From Nitzschia sp. DOCU1 (lineage: Eukaryota; Bacillariophyta; Bacillariophyceae; Bacillariales; Bacillariaceae): 64,000 nucleotides of DNA. The notes under the pieces are model-generated. The model did not search any database. It saw only the letters and a program-made list of their open reading frames with translations, and had not been told where the DNA came from. Made by a program: the position numbers and the translations under genes. Position 1 is the first letter of the stretch. Every line of letters begins with the position of its first letter. Shown one piece after another: positions 22,001 to 31,677 of the stretch. The stretch covers positions 4,278,001 through 4,342,000 of the forward strand of contig OX595987.1 of assembly GCA_951394045.1 (NCBI GenBank), in the 5' to 3' direction.

Positions 22001-22454
22001 GATAGTGGTGAACGATTACCATGATAGTGGCCGCGCTCTCAAGAAGGAGCTCAAATCGATGGAGAGAGATAGGTCCGAAGTACTAGCACGTAGTGTGGAG
22101 CTCACCAAAGAGTCCATTGAATATCAAAGGAAGACGGCAGAAGTGTTGGCGACGATTCAACGTTTGGAACGTGAGAATCTTCGTCAGCTCCGAGCTTTGG
22201 AATTGTGCAAAGCTGAGCATCACCAGCTATCTAAAGAATTCAGGAATGCGCATAACTATGACACGTCTGTCGTCATTGGCGACTTTGACGACCATGGGTT
22301 GACTACGATCAAACCGCTCTACCAGAAATACAAGGACCCTACACCCCCTCCGATTCCCAGGAAAGTCTTGATGGCCTCCTACTCATTACCCAAGACGAGC
22401 ATCTTCTACAATATACTGAACGACGATGACCACAAGTTGACTTTCACGAAATGA
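19023..22454 (+). CDS. large acidic/basic disordered protein with RS-like region and C-terminal coiled coil
   Basis: 1143 aa from the ATG at 19023 (MTARGDGIPSEIT). The frame is open 47 codons further upstream but without an ATG. The first 650 residues are strongly acidic and Ser-rich (DDDDESSLSSGASFGDEDED), with a Lys-rich patch. About residues 700-800 are an RS-like segment (KSKSRSRSLSKDPSK, SKSRSRSKSVDKSGSK) resembling SR-protein tails but without an RRM. A coiled coil follows near residues 930-1090 (KNKITEIEHRTKDELMLLKK), and a conserved-looking end carries TPPPIPRKVL. The RS-like segment suggests nuclear location or phosphorylation by SR kinases; this is inference. No family recognised. 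Confidence 0.72.
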   Translation: MTARGDGIPSEITATDTSHGGSSEIRDSSHLSRSSHRSSSHHSRRRGASIGGGSHHQRKGPPHPPGIHAIMSDASKLPNLYGDWGQDSMKEMQVDPAIYDYDYDDISEAGSDFTEDYSRHKLNHDQGLGFEDDDDESSLSSGASFGDEDEDDWSAAGSSQASSAVDSRKVYKQQQGYQADGIQGTLDTNNKFEDHLLEDPTEFSVEEDPLFNASGALKLFDLPPAVKTSLDEVEEEEAWSDENDPHESWTGPPTDRIWREADDGTFVPEMSEHSKASTVPIQAIMASNLLPRSGHSTAESSVDSFAGERSPPPTRERKKPAQERRMTAPMEPLPQDPKLRIDDSDEDDFDGGDEIVDRNKAMFPREEILVFSDDEEERNKAKKPTSRRSLNPIVPTPDMEIRRSQMELESILSQSAPPGHWDNIAITEEDLHYSVDFSKIRMSPYEHRAPLKDHSRRPRKNKSRSSPKKSSSTKKKKSSSARSSKSGKESSRSLGSMTPQPADDAESATSITAESLSSSDEDVGDEDASVVSEDSRDSVDGKKKSKSSKKAAKKKRKKDKIRKRGRRADYEEDSGEDDGPKAQGAVAERVEAIFTDKQKIFDTTLHGNEDKESPGKEERRPSSQMEVELNAFLSSDEFPRHSESKPQKIRVKSKAAEATSGGERRRPSRSHSINENLEGQGRSKSKSRSRSLSKDPSKVHRSRSKSKDNAATSSSKSRSRSKSVDKSGSKPCSRSKSVDRTKTEDRTKTESSVTPLRRRAKKDAKSPEDGINDAASVYTTQTAPIASTGSPKGSMLEMKLSMLENMEVPASDSMPDSATMISAPVPGQGSGEKLRKAPKRSKSMTKPKPEKPSKPKESKSSKNLRTSSKKLDVPKELKQPLETSNAMTLNDLIDDGSSVEFDAPQRSSDKGNTSDLNASISSLGAEVPVDNTNMVRIVIQRLQNKITEIEHRTKDELMLLKKDFDKRKAAIDEKVQKEMATKNPVEAVLCLHKIVVNDYHDSGRALKKELKSMERDRSEVLARSVELTKESIEYQRKTAEVLATIQRLERENLRQLRALELCKAEHHQLSKEFRNAHNYDTSVVIGDFDDHGLTTIKPLYQKYKDPTPPPIPRKVLMASYSLPKTSIFYNILNDDDHKLTFTK

Positions 22455-23151
22455 AAAGATATCTTCGCTGAGTTGGACTCTTGCAAAAATATCCGTTAAT
22501 TTATCATTATCATTGTTACGCCCTACTATCTAATTTTAACATATCTAACCAAGACCTATTTCCCTTAGGAATAAGCGATACTGCAAGTGCATAGTTGCGA
22601 GGGCATCATACTGCTTAATTAGATGGAATAGTTGCAATGCAATGGTACCGCCCAGCGCGCTAGCTTGCAAGTCAAGAAGATCTACAACAGGCAAGTGATA
22701 TGAACTACTTAACTTCAGTAGTAGTCGTGAGCTGCTTAGGGCTCTAGCTAGAGATGTATTAAAAGTAGGTAGTACCGGCTGTACTCCGTTGCCGTTCGAT
22801 AGTCGATCGGTACCTGCGTTTGTGAAATATGAAAGGCAGTGAAGCTAGGATTCCGAATTCCTATTCTTTTCTGACGTGGTGGTGTCAATTTCGTCCAAGA
22901 GAACACACCGGGAAATGCGAACATCTTTGGGCCGGTGTATCATATTACTTCCACCGCAACCGTTCTTTTCCTTTCCGTGGAGGTGTCAAGGAGGAACTGT
23001 TCGCAAAAGCACATTGTGTGTATCCACTGTTTACTCCCCGAGCCATTGTCTCAAACGGACAAAGTGACACAGGTGAAACTCTAAAATTGTTGCTTCCACC
23101 AAAACTTTGCTAGTCGCTTTCATTCCACAATCTCGTTTCTATTCTTTTAAC
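22455..23151. other. intergenic
   Basis: AT-rich, no coding signal, no clear repeats. Promoter region of the gene at 23152. Confidence 0.45.
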
Positions 23152-23721
23152 ATGACCGACCTCATTCTTCACCCGACCCCACGAAAGAGACCCCCCAGCG
23201 TCGAAGCTTCTGCCGAACCTGAGCACTACTTGAACGAGCCACACGGACAGGAGCAGATGGATTGCAAGCAGCAGCAGAACCACTTGATATTCCGCCGGAA
23301 GCGTGGATCATTGCTTGGAAACAATGCCAATGATTCTGTTAATGAGCACCTCGAAACTCCAAGCAATGCCTTGGCACGTAAATTCCCAACAACACCGAGT
23401 ACACCGATCGGTGTGAGACCAATATCATTGATAGTTGTTGCAACCGAGCTGAGGCGCAACGGGCGTCTTCTTCTACCCGAACTAAACGACGACGATGTGG
23501 GCGGAAACTTTATACTTTCGCGTCCCTTGAAGCGTCTTCGACCAAGGTCTCAAATGTCGGATTCATTGACTACTGACATTGACATTTCTGTTGTTGAACC
23601 CTTGGTTGGTTCTCCCACGTCGGTGGCAACTTTTCTGGAAGACTTCTATGGCGCTGATCCGTTCTCGCAAAGAACGAAATCAGCATTCCACCAGCTTTTC
23701 CCCCATCCCCGACTAAGCTAA
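23152..23721 (+). CDS. hypothetical protein
   Basis: 189 aa from the ATG in TTTTAACATGACC; upstream the frame opens only with a non-ATG codon. No domain recognised. Visible features are a basic patch (FRRKRGSLLG), a central segment that could form a small fold (GVRPISLIVVATELRRNGR), a second basic patch (RPLKRLRPRSQ) and a C-terminal acidic/aromatic stretch (ATFLEDFYGADPFSQRT). Basic patches flanking short hydrophobic strands suggest a nuclear protein, but this is weak. Confidence 0.5.
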   Translation: MTDLILHPTPRKRPPSVEASAEPEHYLNEPHGQEQMDCKQQQNHLIFRRKRGSLLGNNANDSVNEHLETPSNALARKFPTTPSTPIGVRPISLIVVATELRRNGRLLLPELNDDDVGGNFILSRPLKRLRPRSQMSDSLTTDIDISVVEPLVGSPTSVATFLEDFYGADPFSQRTKSAFHQLFPHPRLS

Positions 23722-23830
23722 CGATAGTTTTGAGCCAAAAGTTGTAAAAGTATGTATCAAACATAACCTGCTTGCTTATCGCGTCAATGTTGATTATGAT
23801 CTTTGAGTTCTACTTCCCGGTGGCCGATCT

Positions 23831-24227
23831 TCATGACGCCAAACTTGTAAATCGGACCAGCGCCTGGCACAAGTAGTACTGGTATTCGCCCTGCTCTCTC
23901 TCGCCCTCTCTCTCTCTGAATAGCGTAACTCTCGGCGCAAACGAGAGTTCTGAAGGGGGATCCTAGGCGGATCTAACTGCAGATAGCATCGTGCCCATTT
24001 CATACCTTCGCTTCATGATCGCGTTCCGAAAGCGCTTGGATGGGGGTCGAGACACACCTCACAAACTTTACAAATTCCGTCGCACGGTCCACCACCTGGC
24101 GCCCTCGATTTACTTGGTTGGAGGAAATTTCCAAGTCGAATTTCTTTAGAGGTTTAGCCTTCTGAAGCAACAGCTGTCCCTCTTCTGATTGGCCAGCTCC
24201 AGTGTTCTCTCCCCCGACAGACGCCAT
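23831..24227 (-). CDS. small candidate two-exon protein
   Basis: Exon 1 (24227-24006) gives 74 residues starting MASVGGENTG, with an amphipathic helical stretch (DRATEFVKFVRCVSTPIQAL). It ends at an AAG|GTATGA donor, because reading through gives an immediate stop. The best-looking second exon is 23890-23831 (GEYQYYLCQALVRFTSLAS then stop), giving 93 aa. The implied 115-bp intron contains a GA-rich microsatellite directly before its acceptor, which is unusual. Alternative acceptors near 23970 also stay open (in two other frames), so the C-terminus is unresolved. Function unknown. Confidence 0.35.
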
Positions 24228-24619
24228 GGTAATTATCGCTCTCCAAGGCTTCGCTGTTGCACGTTGCAGGGCATATTATCCTATTCGGATCTTTTCGTCG
24301 ATGGGTCTCATGCTGGTCGCCAACGGCTACCGTTGAAAAGCGCACCACACGCTTTTTCCGAGCACCTCCCTCCTTCAGGATCCCTTGCGGGAATGACAGG
24401 CGTCCCATCTGAAAAATTCAGAGCTGATTTTTCCTTCGACACATGGAGGCAATGGTAATTCCAGAGCGGTGCACAATGTCGCCAAAATAGGAAATCTAGT
24501 CTTGTATTGGGACCTCCAAACATTTCTTCCCACGACGCAAGCTTCACTTCTTTCTCGTCTCGGGTCCTCGTCGGGGGGCTTACCCCACCACGACACCTTT
24601 GGGGCTGGTGCCTGTGGCA

Positions 24620-25587
24620 ATGTTTGGTTTTTTGAGAATACGAAAGGCAACCATGATGGAAAACAGTATACCTGATGCAGTGCCATTGTCTCCTGAAAGC
24701 GTTGGGACGGATCCATCTACTACTAGTCAGGAGGATTTGCGACCAGAAATGAGGACAACGTCAGAGGAGGACGCCAAAGTCGAGAAGAATGCAGCAGTAG
24801 TCCCCCCCCTTGAGCCAAACTTGGAGGACAATTTGAACGAGCGATACGAAATCGAAAAAACGATGCTTCGTATGCAGCTGGAACGAGAGCTACAAGAGCT
24901 TACGATACCTGAGCTTATTGAACAATTACGTGCAGTCCGAAACGCAAAAGAAGTTCCGAAAGCTGTTGTCGTCAAGCACCGTGAGGACGACGAGGAAACG
25001 TATTCCATCGTGTCCAACCTTACTACACCAGATGAGATTGCGTCGCTTGCCACCAATGATTCGTCTATGCCACTGTTCAAAAGTCCATCCGACCCCCGGG
25101 CTCTGGGCAATCCAAATCGACTCCCAGCGAAGTCGCAGGTGAGACAGTTCAAGAGAAGGGATCGTGTGAGTATACGGAGATTCCCACCTTTACCACCGCC
25201 AAAAGATGCCACTAAGGATCCGTCTAAAGCGGAGGGAATCCCAGTATGTATCGAAATTCATGATCGACCGATGCAAGGGCTATACTCCGGGCGAGTCGAC
25301 AACCTAGGGCGTCCATCGGGGACCGGCGTCATCAAATTCGAGGATAATAATGATCTATATGATCTATATATTGGTAAGTTCTTCTTGATTATACCCGTGC
25401 GAGGATCTTTTCCTACTACGCCTCACATTGATTTTATTCACTATATGGCTATGTAATCATGCTGTCATCAGGTGAGTTCTTGGAGGGAAGAATCCACGGC
25501 CGAGGCACATTCATTTTTCATAACGAGACCGGTGGCGATGCTTCCGTGTTGAAGGGTGATTTCGAAAACAACATGTTCGTTGTCTAG
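24620..25587 (+). CDS. MORN-type protein, short
   Basis: Two exons, 24620-25373 and 25472-25587, with a phase-1 junction giving 289 aa. The N-terminal half is acidic with a helical region (NERYEIEKTMLRMQLERELQ). A basic linker and a Pro-rich spot (RRFPPLPPPKD) follow. The C-terminal 70 residues form two or three MORN-like units (GLYSGRVDNLGRPSGTGVIKF, then GEFLEGRIHGRGTFIF across the splice). The join is supported because it completes the repeat. Start: I chose the ATG at 24620; MM at 24653 is possible. MORN units often bind phosphoinositides; no pathway can be assigned. Confidence 0.68.
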
Positions 25588-26627
25588 TACGGGGGTGCCA
25601 TGAGTAGTACAGAACGACGCGGCAGATCGAAGTCCGTGCTGCTGAGAAACGAGAACGACTCTGGAGGAAACCAAATTGCTAATAGTACTTCCCGACGCAG
25701 ACACGTTACTTCAGGGTTAGCAATGACTAATATCCACTCTAGCTTCCCAGTTAAACAACGATCCATTAGCAACAGCCGCCGATTGTAGAGGATGCGGTGG
25801 TATACGACCTCGTGCAACAAAGTTGTTTGGTGGTAGTCGTCGTTGTCGTCGTACAGTAAGAACAAGAACTCGCCGCGATTTACTAACTATGACTCAACTA
25901 CCACGTCTCTCTTAGGGCCTTTATGTTATTGATATTACTTCTCTAGTAGCTACTACCAGAGCTACGTTTGAAGCAGCGAAGTGCGCGTTATTCAGCTAGA
26001 CGCTACGGCGATAGATAGACAGTAGTGGCAAAGGCAGATGAGCGCTCTAGTAGTAGAGCCGCACTCTCGTCTATCCTCGTACCTACATATAGTACCATGT
26101 TGTGCATAAACGACAGGGAAAAGAACATCAGGCATGAGCTGGATCCTGCCCCCGACAGGCAATGTTGAAGTTTGACAGATGTCTTGGGCAGAAACGAGAT
26201 GCTGCATCTGCTGCACGTATCGATACGAGTTTGGATGTATCTTCACTTGGCGCCAAGGGAAGATAACATCAGAATGAGCTGGATCGCGCCCCCGACGTGC
26301 AGTGTTGAAGTTTCACCAGATGTTTCTTATTTAACTGTCTGGCTCTGCTTGAATCGATATGTGCCGCGTTTACGTCTTCGCTTCGGTGAGACAGACAATC
26401 TAGGTTCAAGTATCCAAAGCAACCTTTGTTGCCGCAGTTAAGCCCCACCCCTGTCGTACCTTTGTCCGATCTCCGTTCATTAACAAAATGAGCTGGATCG
26501 GAACTCCAGCTGACACGCCGACCCAAAAGCGAAGCACCCTTGCGACGCTTGGTAGACCTATTCATCAGAAGGCCACAATCACAAAATTACATCTTTGGCA
26601 TTCGAACGCTACCACCGCCTGATAACC
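25588..26627. other. intergenic
   Basis: No gene supported. A degenerate direct repeat is visible: GCATGAGCTGGATCCTGCCCC near 26133 and GAATGAGCTGGATCGCGCCCC near 26272, each followed by a GTTGAAGTTT segment. A third partial AAAATGAGCTGGATCGGAAC lies near 26484. Confidence 0.45.
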
Positions 26628-27110
26628 ATGCTGCCCACTACCTTTCACCAAGAAGGCTTTCTGCAAGATAATGGTCATGCTGACAATCAGGGACAAGAAG
26701 ATCATCTCCGTCACGACGAAGACCACGACCCTGCTGCCTTTTCTTCCCTCCTGACAACCCCATCGCCCCAGCTATCATCGAGGTTTCCGTACATTGTTGT
26801 AGGCCCTCCTCCTGAAGAAGATTCCTCCTCAGATGCTGGTGGTGAGACTTGTTCATCGAATCAAGTAGTAAAGAAGAGCAAGTCCCCCTTTGCGCCTCGT
26901 GTTACTGCTAGGAATTGCCAGGACAGCCGCATACTATTGGTGTGCAGTCCGCTTTCGCCTTCTATGAACGACAGACTTCGCTTGCCAGACCTTCCTGAGG
27001 CACCCGATCATACTGAGGATCTTCCCCACTTTCATCTCCAACCCAAACATGGATTTCGATCTTTGTACTTTCGTCGAGTAAATTTCGAGTCGTCTGAAAT
27101 GACTGTCTAA
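26628..27110 (+). CDS. hypothetical protein
   Basis: 160 aa from the ATG at 26628 (MLPTTFHQEGF); upstream the frame has no ATG. His/Asp/Glu-rich N-terminus, disordered centre with a Ser cluster (EEDSSSDAGGE), and a C-terminus with short hydrophobic runs (DSRILLVCSPLSP, FRSLYFRRVNFE). No family recognised. Overlapping minus-strand frames are of similar length, so this is uncertain. Confidence 0.35.
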   Translation: MLPTTFHQEGFLQDNGHADNQGQEDHLRHDEDHDPAAFSSLLTTPSPQLSSRFPYIVVGPPPEEDSSSDAGGETCSSNQVVKKSKSPFAPRVTARNCQDSRILLVCSPLSPSMNDRLRLPDLPEAPDHTEDLPHFHLQPKHGFRSLYFRRVNFESSEMTV

Positions 27111-28653
27111 AGCGGAGCCATCGTCCTTCAGACAAGGTCGTCGGCGCCACAGCATCTGCTGGTGCTGCACAATTTTGGGGTTAACATTCAACCCCCCGGC
27201 GGCTTGTTGGATCATGGAACAAATATGCATGCGCCACTATTCTATTTCACGATACTAGGAGATGACACTTTACATTTGAAATCATCATTCTGTAGAGAGC
27301 CGCCTGCATAGAGCATCGGCATAGAGCTTCAGGGTGCAAACACCAAAAAAGCGAAGGTAGCATTGTTCGATTGTCGGTTGCATATTCGCATTTCGGCTGT
27401 CGTCGGTGATGGAAGTTGTCGTCTTCTCCCTGACAGCACAGGTATTATTGCCCTGGTTATGTAGTTATTTCTCCATGAAGATTATCATAAACTTTCCCGC
27501 CATTTTTTCCGAACTCTCATGTCTCATTTTGACCACCAACAACTTCATCGCAGAACAGTTTCCACACTTATGTGCACAAAACACTTGCAGGTAAGACGAA
27601 GGGAGAGACAAGGAGAGGATCCACATACCTATGGTGGATACCTTGGCCGACGTCATTCCCGTCCGTCAGCCGCTCACGCGAATCGACTGACGGGACCATG
27701 GATTGGAATGATCGGAGACGAGGCATCCATCAGCAACTTCAGGATCAGCTCATTGTCTTTGACGACTGCTGACCTCCGACGATGTTGGACTGGATGTCCT
27801 GCCTCGATGTAGTTTCTTTAGTTGTCCCTGACGATACCATTTATCTCTGGCATCGCCTATGCCCTCTCGGATGTTCTCATCCTCGCTTCCTTTCGCCTCC
27901 GCTTCAGGCCTACCAATAATGCATCGATCTTTTCTTCGCCGCTGCGACGATACGATTCGATTTCTTTGATTCCTGCGGCAGCCTTCTGCCCTTCCCGCAG
28001 GTTCTTGCCTCTTTCTGGCTGCTACCTCCTAAATTAATCCGCCAATAGCCTGCCTCTGCTTCCGGCACCACTTTTCATCGACCGTCGTTCTCATTTCGCT
28101 ACGACCCGTCGTCATTTTCGTCGTCTTTACGACTTCACGCCGTGCGCTTGCACACCGCCGGGTTTGATTCGTCCGACCACCTATATTCGCGTCGGCTTTC
28201 GCGGAAATTTAGTCCCGCGCGCTACGCTATCGTGCCGGTAGTATTAGCCACCTCTACTCTCAGGATTCCACGTGGATGACAGCGGTCAGCCAGCTTCCCC
28301 CAGCATCGACACTGCAGACGGCAACCGAGGCGGCACCAGGTAATCCGTAGGATTATCATGACACGTGGCGAGAAGTTCAGTCATGCGAAATGTGGGCATT
28401 TTTGTTAGAGCCCAGTCTTGCGAATTCGCGACATGTCTGTCACATTCATTTTCCTACCAAAATTTAGTAATGTATTGAGTACCGCATTACCGCCATCAAA
28501 CCGAATTGCCCTGATTTCGCATTGGGTGGAGGTGCCGCTGGCATGCGTGCTCCTTATGTGGGAGGTATCATCGTCTCCCTCTCAAGAAAGAGAAAAAGAG
28601 AATGATCCGTACCTCTTGGGTTGTCACTGGAATCATATTTACATCGATCGACC
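27111..28653. other. long intergenic region
   Basis: 1.5 kb with short overlapping frames on both strands, none with a motif. A long C/T-rich stretch (27830-28100) keeps frames open by composition. The promoter of the gene at 28654 should lie near the right end. Confidence 0.45.
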
Positions 28654-30689
28654 ATGAAAGTATTTTGGATCATGAAAGTATTTGTTGTTCTAGTTGTTGC
28701 ATCATTGAGCCTTGTGTGCTCTACTTCTACACCGGCCCTTGGCGTCCAGCAAGACAACAATCATGAGGACGAAGCTCTTCGGCATCGCGACGCAGAATCC
28801 ACAGAGCAAGAACCGATGGAATGCAAGAATAACACGCCGACGACTGGGGTCGGCGAAGACAAGGACCTTGCCTCGTCTTGCGAAGCCGTCGTAGGAGATG
28901 ACGAAGTTGTAAAAGAGCAGGAGGAGGAGATGGTGGAGGATAACTCCTTCGATGGTGGTGGCTGGGACGACACCACGGACCCTCTTTTTGACGCAGATCC
29001 TGTGCTCTATTGGGAACCCGGACTGTCCGAGTGGGCACTAGATTTATGGGGCAAGCCGCAGTTCATTGGATCCGAAGAGGGCAGAGACGATGTCCTGGAA
29101 GTGATAGAGGCCACAAGAGATTACATGAATAACCTTGTCGCACTCTTTACCAATACGATGTTCGAGAAAGCAAAATTTCAGTGTCGAAACAAATTGATTG
29201 ATTGCAGCGGCTTGGCTTTGGAAGGATTCTGTGAAAATGATGGCACACTTCTAGAGGACGGGACACTCTTTTACGATTTCAGTAAGTTGAACTGGAGGGA
29301 ACGGTTATGCAGTATCCCCCAAGACGACGATGTCTGTTCATTCTGTTCTTATTCTTGTTGATGCTCTTTCCTTACTTGACGGTGCAGTGATTGAAAATTG
29401 TTCCCCGGCATGCCAAACTTGTGAGGAGTACCTCACGAAGCATTACATACCTGATGAGCTCAAATACAATCTTGACGATAAGTTTTTGAGAATTCACCAG
29501 CCAGAGTCCCACAAGAATACCCGGCGTGTTCAAATGATGCAGCCTACACTATGGGGCGTTGCTCAGAACATTGGGGTGGAAGAGGGTCCTGACGACAAAG
29601 AAGCAACAGCCAATTTGCAGAAAGTGTTGGATGCCACACATGAGTACATGACTGAGACTGTCTTGGGGAATCCAGAGGACTATGGCTATGTTTTTGAAGC
29701 GTGTGAAAATCTTCACTATGAATGTACCTGGTGGGCTGCAATGGGTGAATGCGACAAGAATCCAGCATATATGCATACACGCTGCGCTCCAGCTTGTCAA
29801 ACATGCGAGATGCTCGACTATAGTACGCGCTGCCCTTTGGCCCCGGATGCACCCGAGCTATTTTCCGAGCCAGGAGACCTGAATGCCATGTTCGAGCGGA
29901 TTGTATCTGATCCCTACTGGGCGGAGTCGTATGGTCCCCTTGAAATCCTTTCGAGCCCAGCCACGACCGGTGGCCCATGGGTGATCACGCTTGAAAATTT
30001 TGTCACCAAAGAGGAATGTGAGCGTTTTATTGAGGTCGGGGAAGAGCGGGGGTACCAGAGGTCGGTCGAGATTTTGGATGCTGAAAGTGGGGACGGTCAA
30101 AGTGTATTTTATGAAAACAAAGGTCGAACATCAAAAAATACATGGTGTCCGGACGATTGTCGTCAAGATCGCATTTTGTCTCCAGTTCATGAGCGTGTTG
30201 AAAGACTGGTTGGTGTTCACTACAACTTCACCCACCCTTATCAACTCCTCAAATACGAGCCCGGTCAATTTTATGAAGCACAGTAAGTCGGCCTGCTCTG
30301 AAGGGAACTAACCGTCGTCCTCGAGCTTGTTCTTGATGCGAATCCAATCCACTCACTATCTCCTACTTTTTGGCAGTACTGACTTTGTTCCATCGGAAGC
30401 CGAGCAGACAAGTGGACCAGCAGTTCTAACGGTTTACTTTTACCTGAATGATGTGGAGGCTGGTGGGGGAACGCATTTTTCTGAGCTGAACGAAGAAAGA
30501 GTAATTATGCCAAAGCAAGGAAAGATGGTGATTTGGCCAAGCGTTTTGGACGAGGACCCACTCTCACCTGATTACAGAACGATTCACGCAGCACTTCCTG
30601 TGACACAGGGCATCAAGTATGGCTGCAACGCGTGGATCCATCTCCGCGACTGGCGAACGCAATGGGAAAAACACTGCACACACATCTAG
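28654..30689 (+). CDS. secreted ShKT-domain prolyl 4-hydroxylase (2OG-Fe(II) oxygenase)
   Basis: Three exons, 28654-29281, 29388-30282 and 30377-30689, total 612 codons (611 aa). An N-terminal signal peptide (MKVFVVLVVASLSLVCS core) sends it to the ER/secretory pathway. An acidic linker precedes two Cys-rich ShKT domains, about residues 175-225 (ending CSPACQTCEEY, completed by the first splice) and about 314-352 (ending CAPACQTCEML). The C-terminal prolyl 4-hydroxylase domain (about 403-600) has iron ligands His508 and Asp510 (HTD, codon split by intron 2) and His578, with 2-oxoglutarate-binding Lys588 (GIKYGCNAW). The expected reaction is 4-hydroxylation of proline in secreted or wall proteins using O2 and 2-oxoglutarate. 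All catalytic residues are present. Confidence 0.92.
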
Positions 30690-31677
30690 ACATTAGGTAG
30701 CCCCGAAAAGACGAACAGCACTTGTCCTCATGTAATTGAGTATGTTTGCTCTCTTTGCACTAAAAGACTCGTCTTATACTAGCGACAAGCAAAGTAGGAG
30801 GTAGGGCGGTCGATAAAGTTCGCCAGCCAAGTAGTAATGATTGCTACTACCGGCGACTACTGGACGGCGTTAAGCCGTCATTCGTTTTCCGCTCTAGAAG
30901 TATCAGGCGCTGCATCATCGGGGCAGTCGATCACATGAAAGCGTGCATGCATACACAAAGCATTCCCTCCATCCATAGTAAGTCTCTCACCACCACCAGC
31001 GACCTGCGCCGACGAGGACCGACCCACGGCGCCTTACAGAATTAGCACAGGTTCACTCATACGAAGACAATAGATGATAATACATGTTCAGGTGTCTTTG
31101 TTCTTTGCTAGTTCTTTGATAGAACTCCGATTGTTCAATGTGGCGGCAGGCGGGAATTCCTCCCTCGATTCTGGCGTTTTTTCGCGCTCGATTGAGTCTG
31201 GTTCCGTTACTTCTACCGGTAGCCACGATGATTGGGGCGCCGTTTTTATTACATAACGGTGCCTGGGGACGGAAGTTCAACATAGGGTGTGACGAAGTAT
31301 GGCAAAGTTCAATAAAAAGGACTTACGTCAGCTTTTCTAGGCATATAAAAAGGAGACACAATTTCCCTGTCATCATTCCATGGGAAGAAGGCGAAGAGTA
31401 TCATTTAGGAGCATTTTGAACGGTCTTCGCATTCCTCTAGGCATCGGAATGTTCTCTGCCGCACTTTGTGCATTGAACAAATGAATGTCTTCGCAAAGGG
31501 GATTGGGTTTGACGAGCGAAATTATGCTTGAGCAATCCTTTTTATGCCGCAAATGCCGATATCTTGCTGCCATACTACTTCGTTCGTTCCCGAGCTCATC
31601 AAATCGAAGGGACCGGCTCATTCATTATTGTGCGTAAGACATTAACATCCTCATACTCTCGTCAACCAAGTTTCACT
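30690..31677. other. intergenic, promoter of histidine kinase 1
   Basis: No gene supported. Its right part is homologous to the region before histidine kinase 2 and carries the promoter module listed separately. Confidence 0.5.
31325..31350 (+). promoter_or_regulatory. ACGTCA plus TATA-like module upstream of histidine kinase 1
   Basis: ACGTCA at 31325 is followed 17 bp later by GCATATAAAAAGG (TATA-like). The same pair with the same spacing precedes the second kinase gene, about 335 bp (here) and 377 bp (copy 2) before the ATG. Confidence 0.5.
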
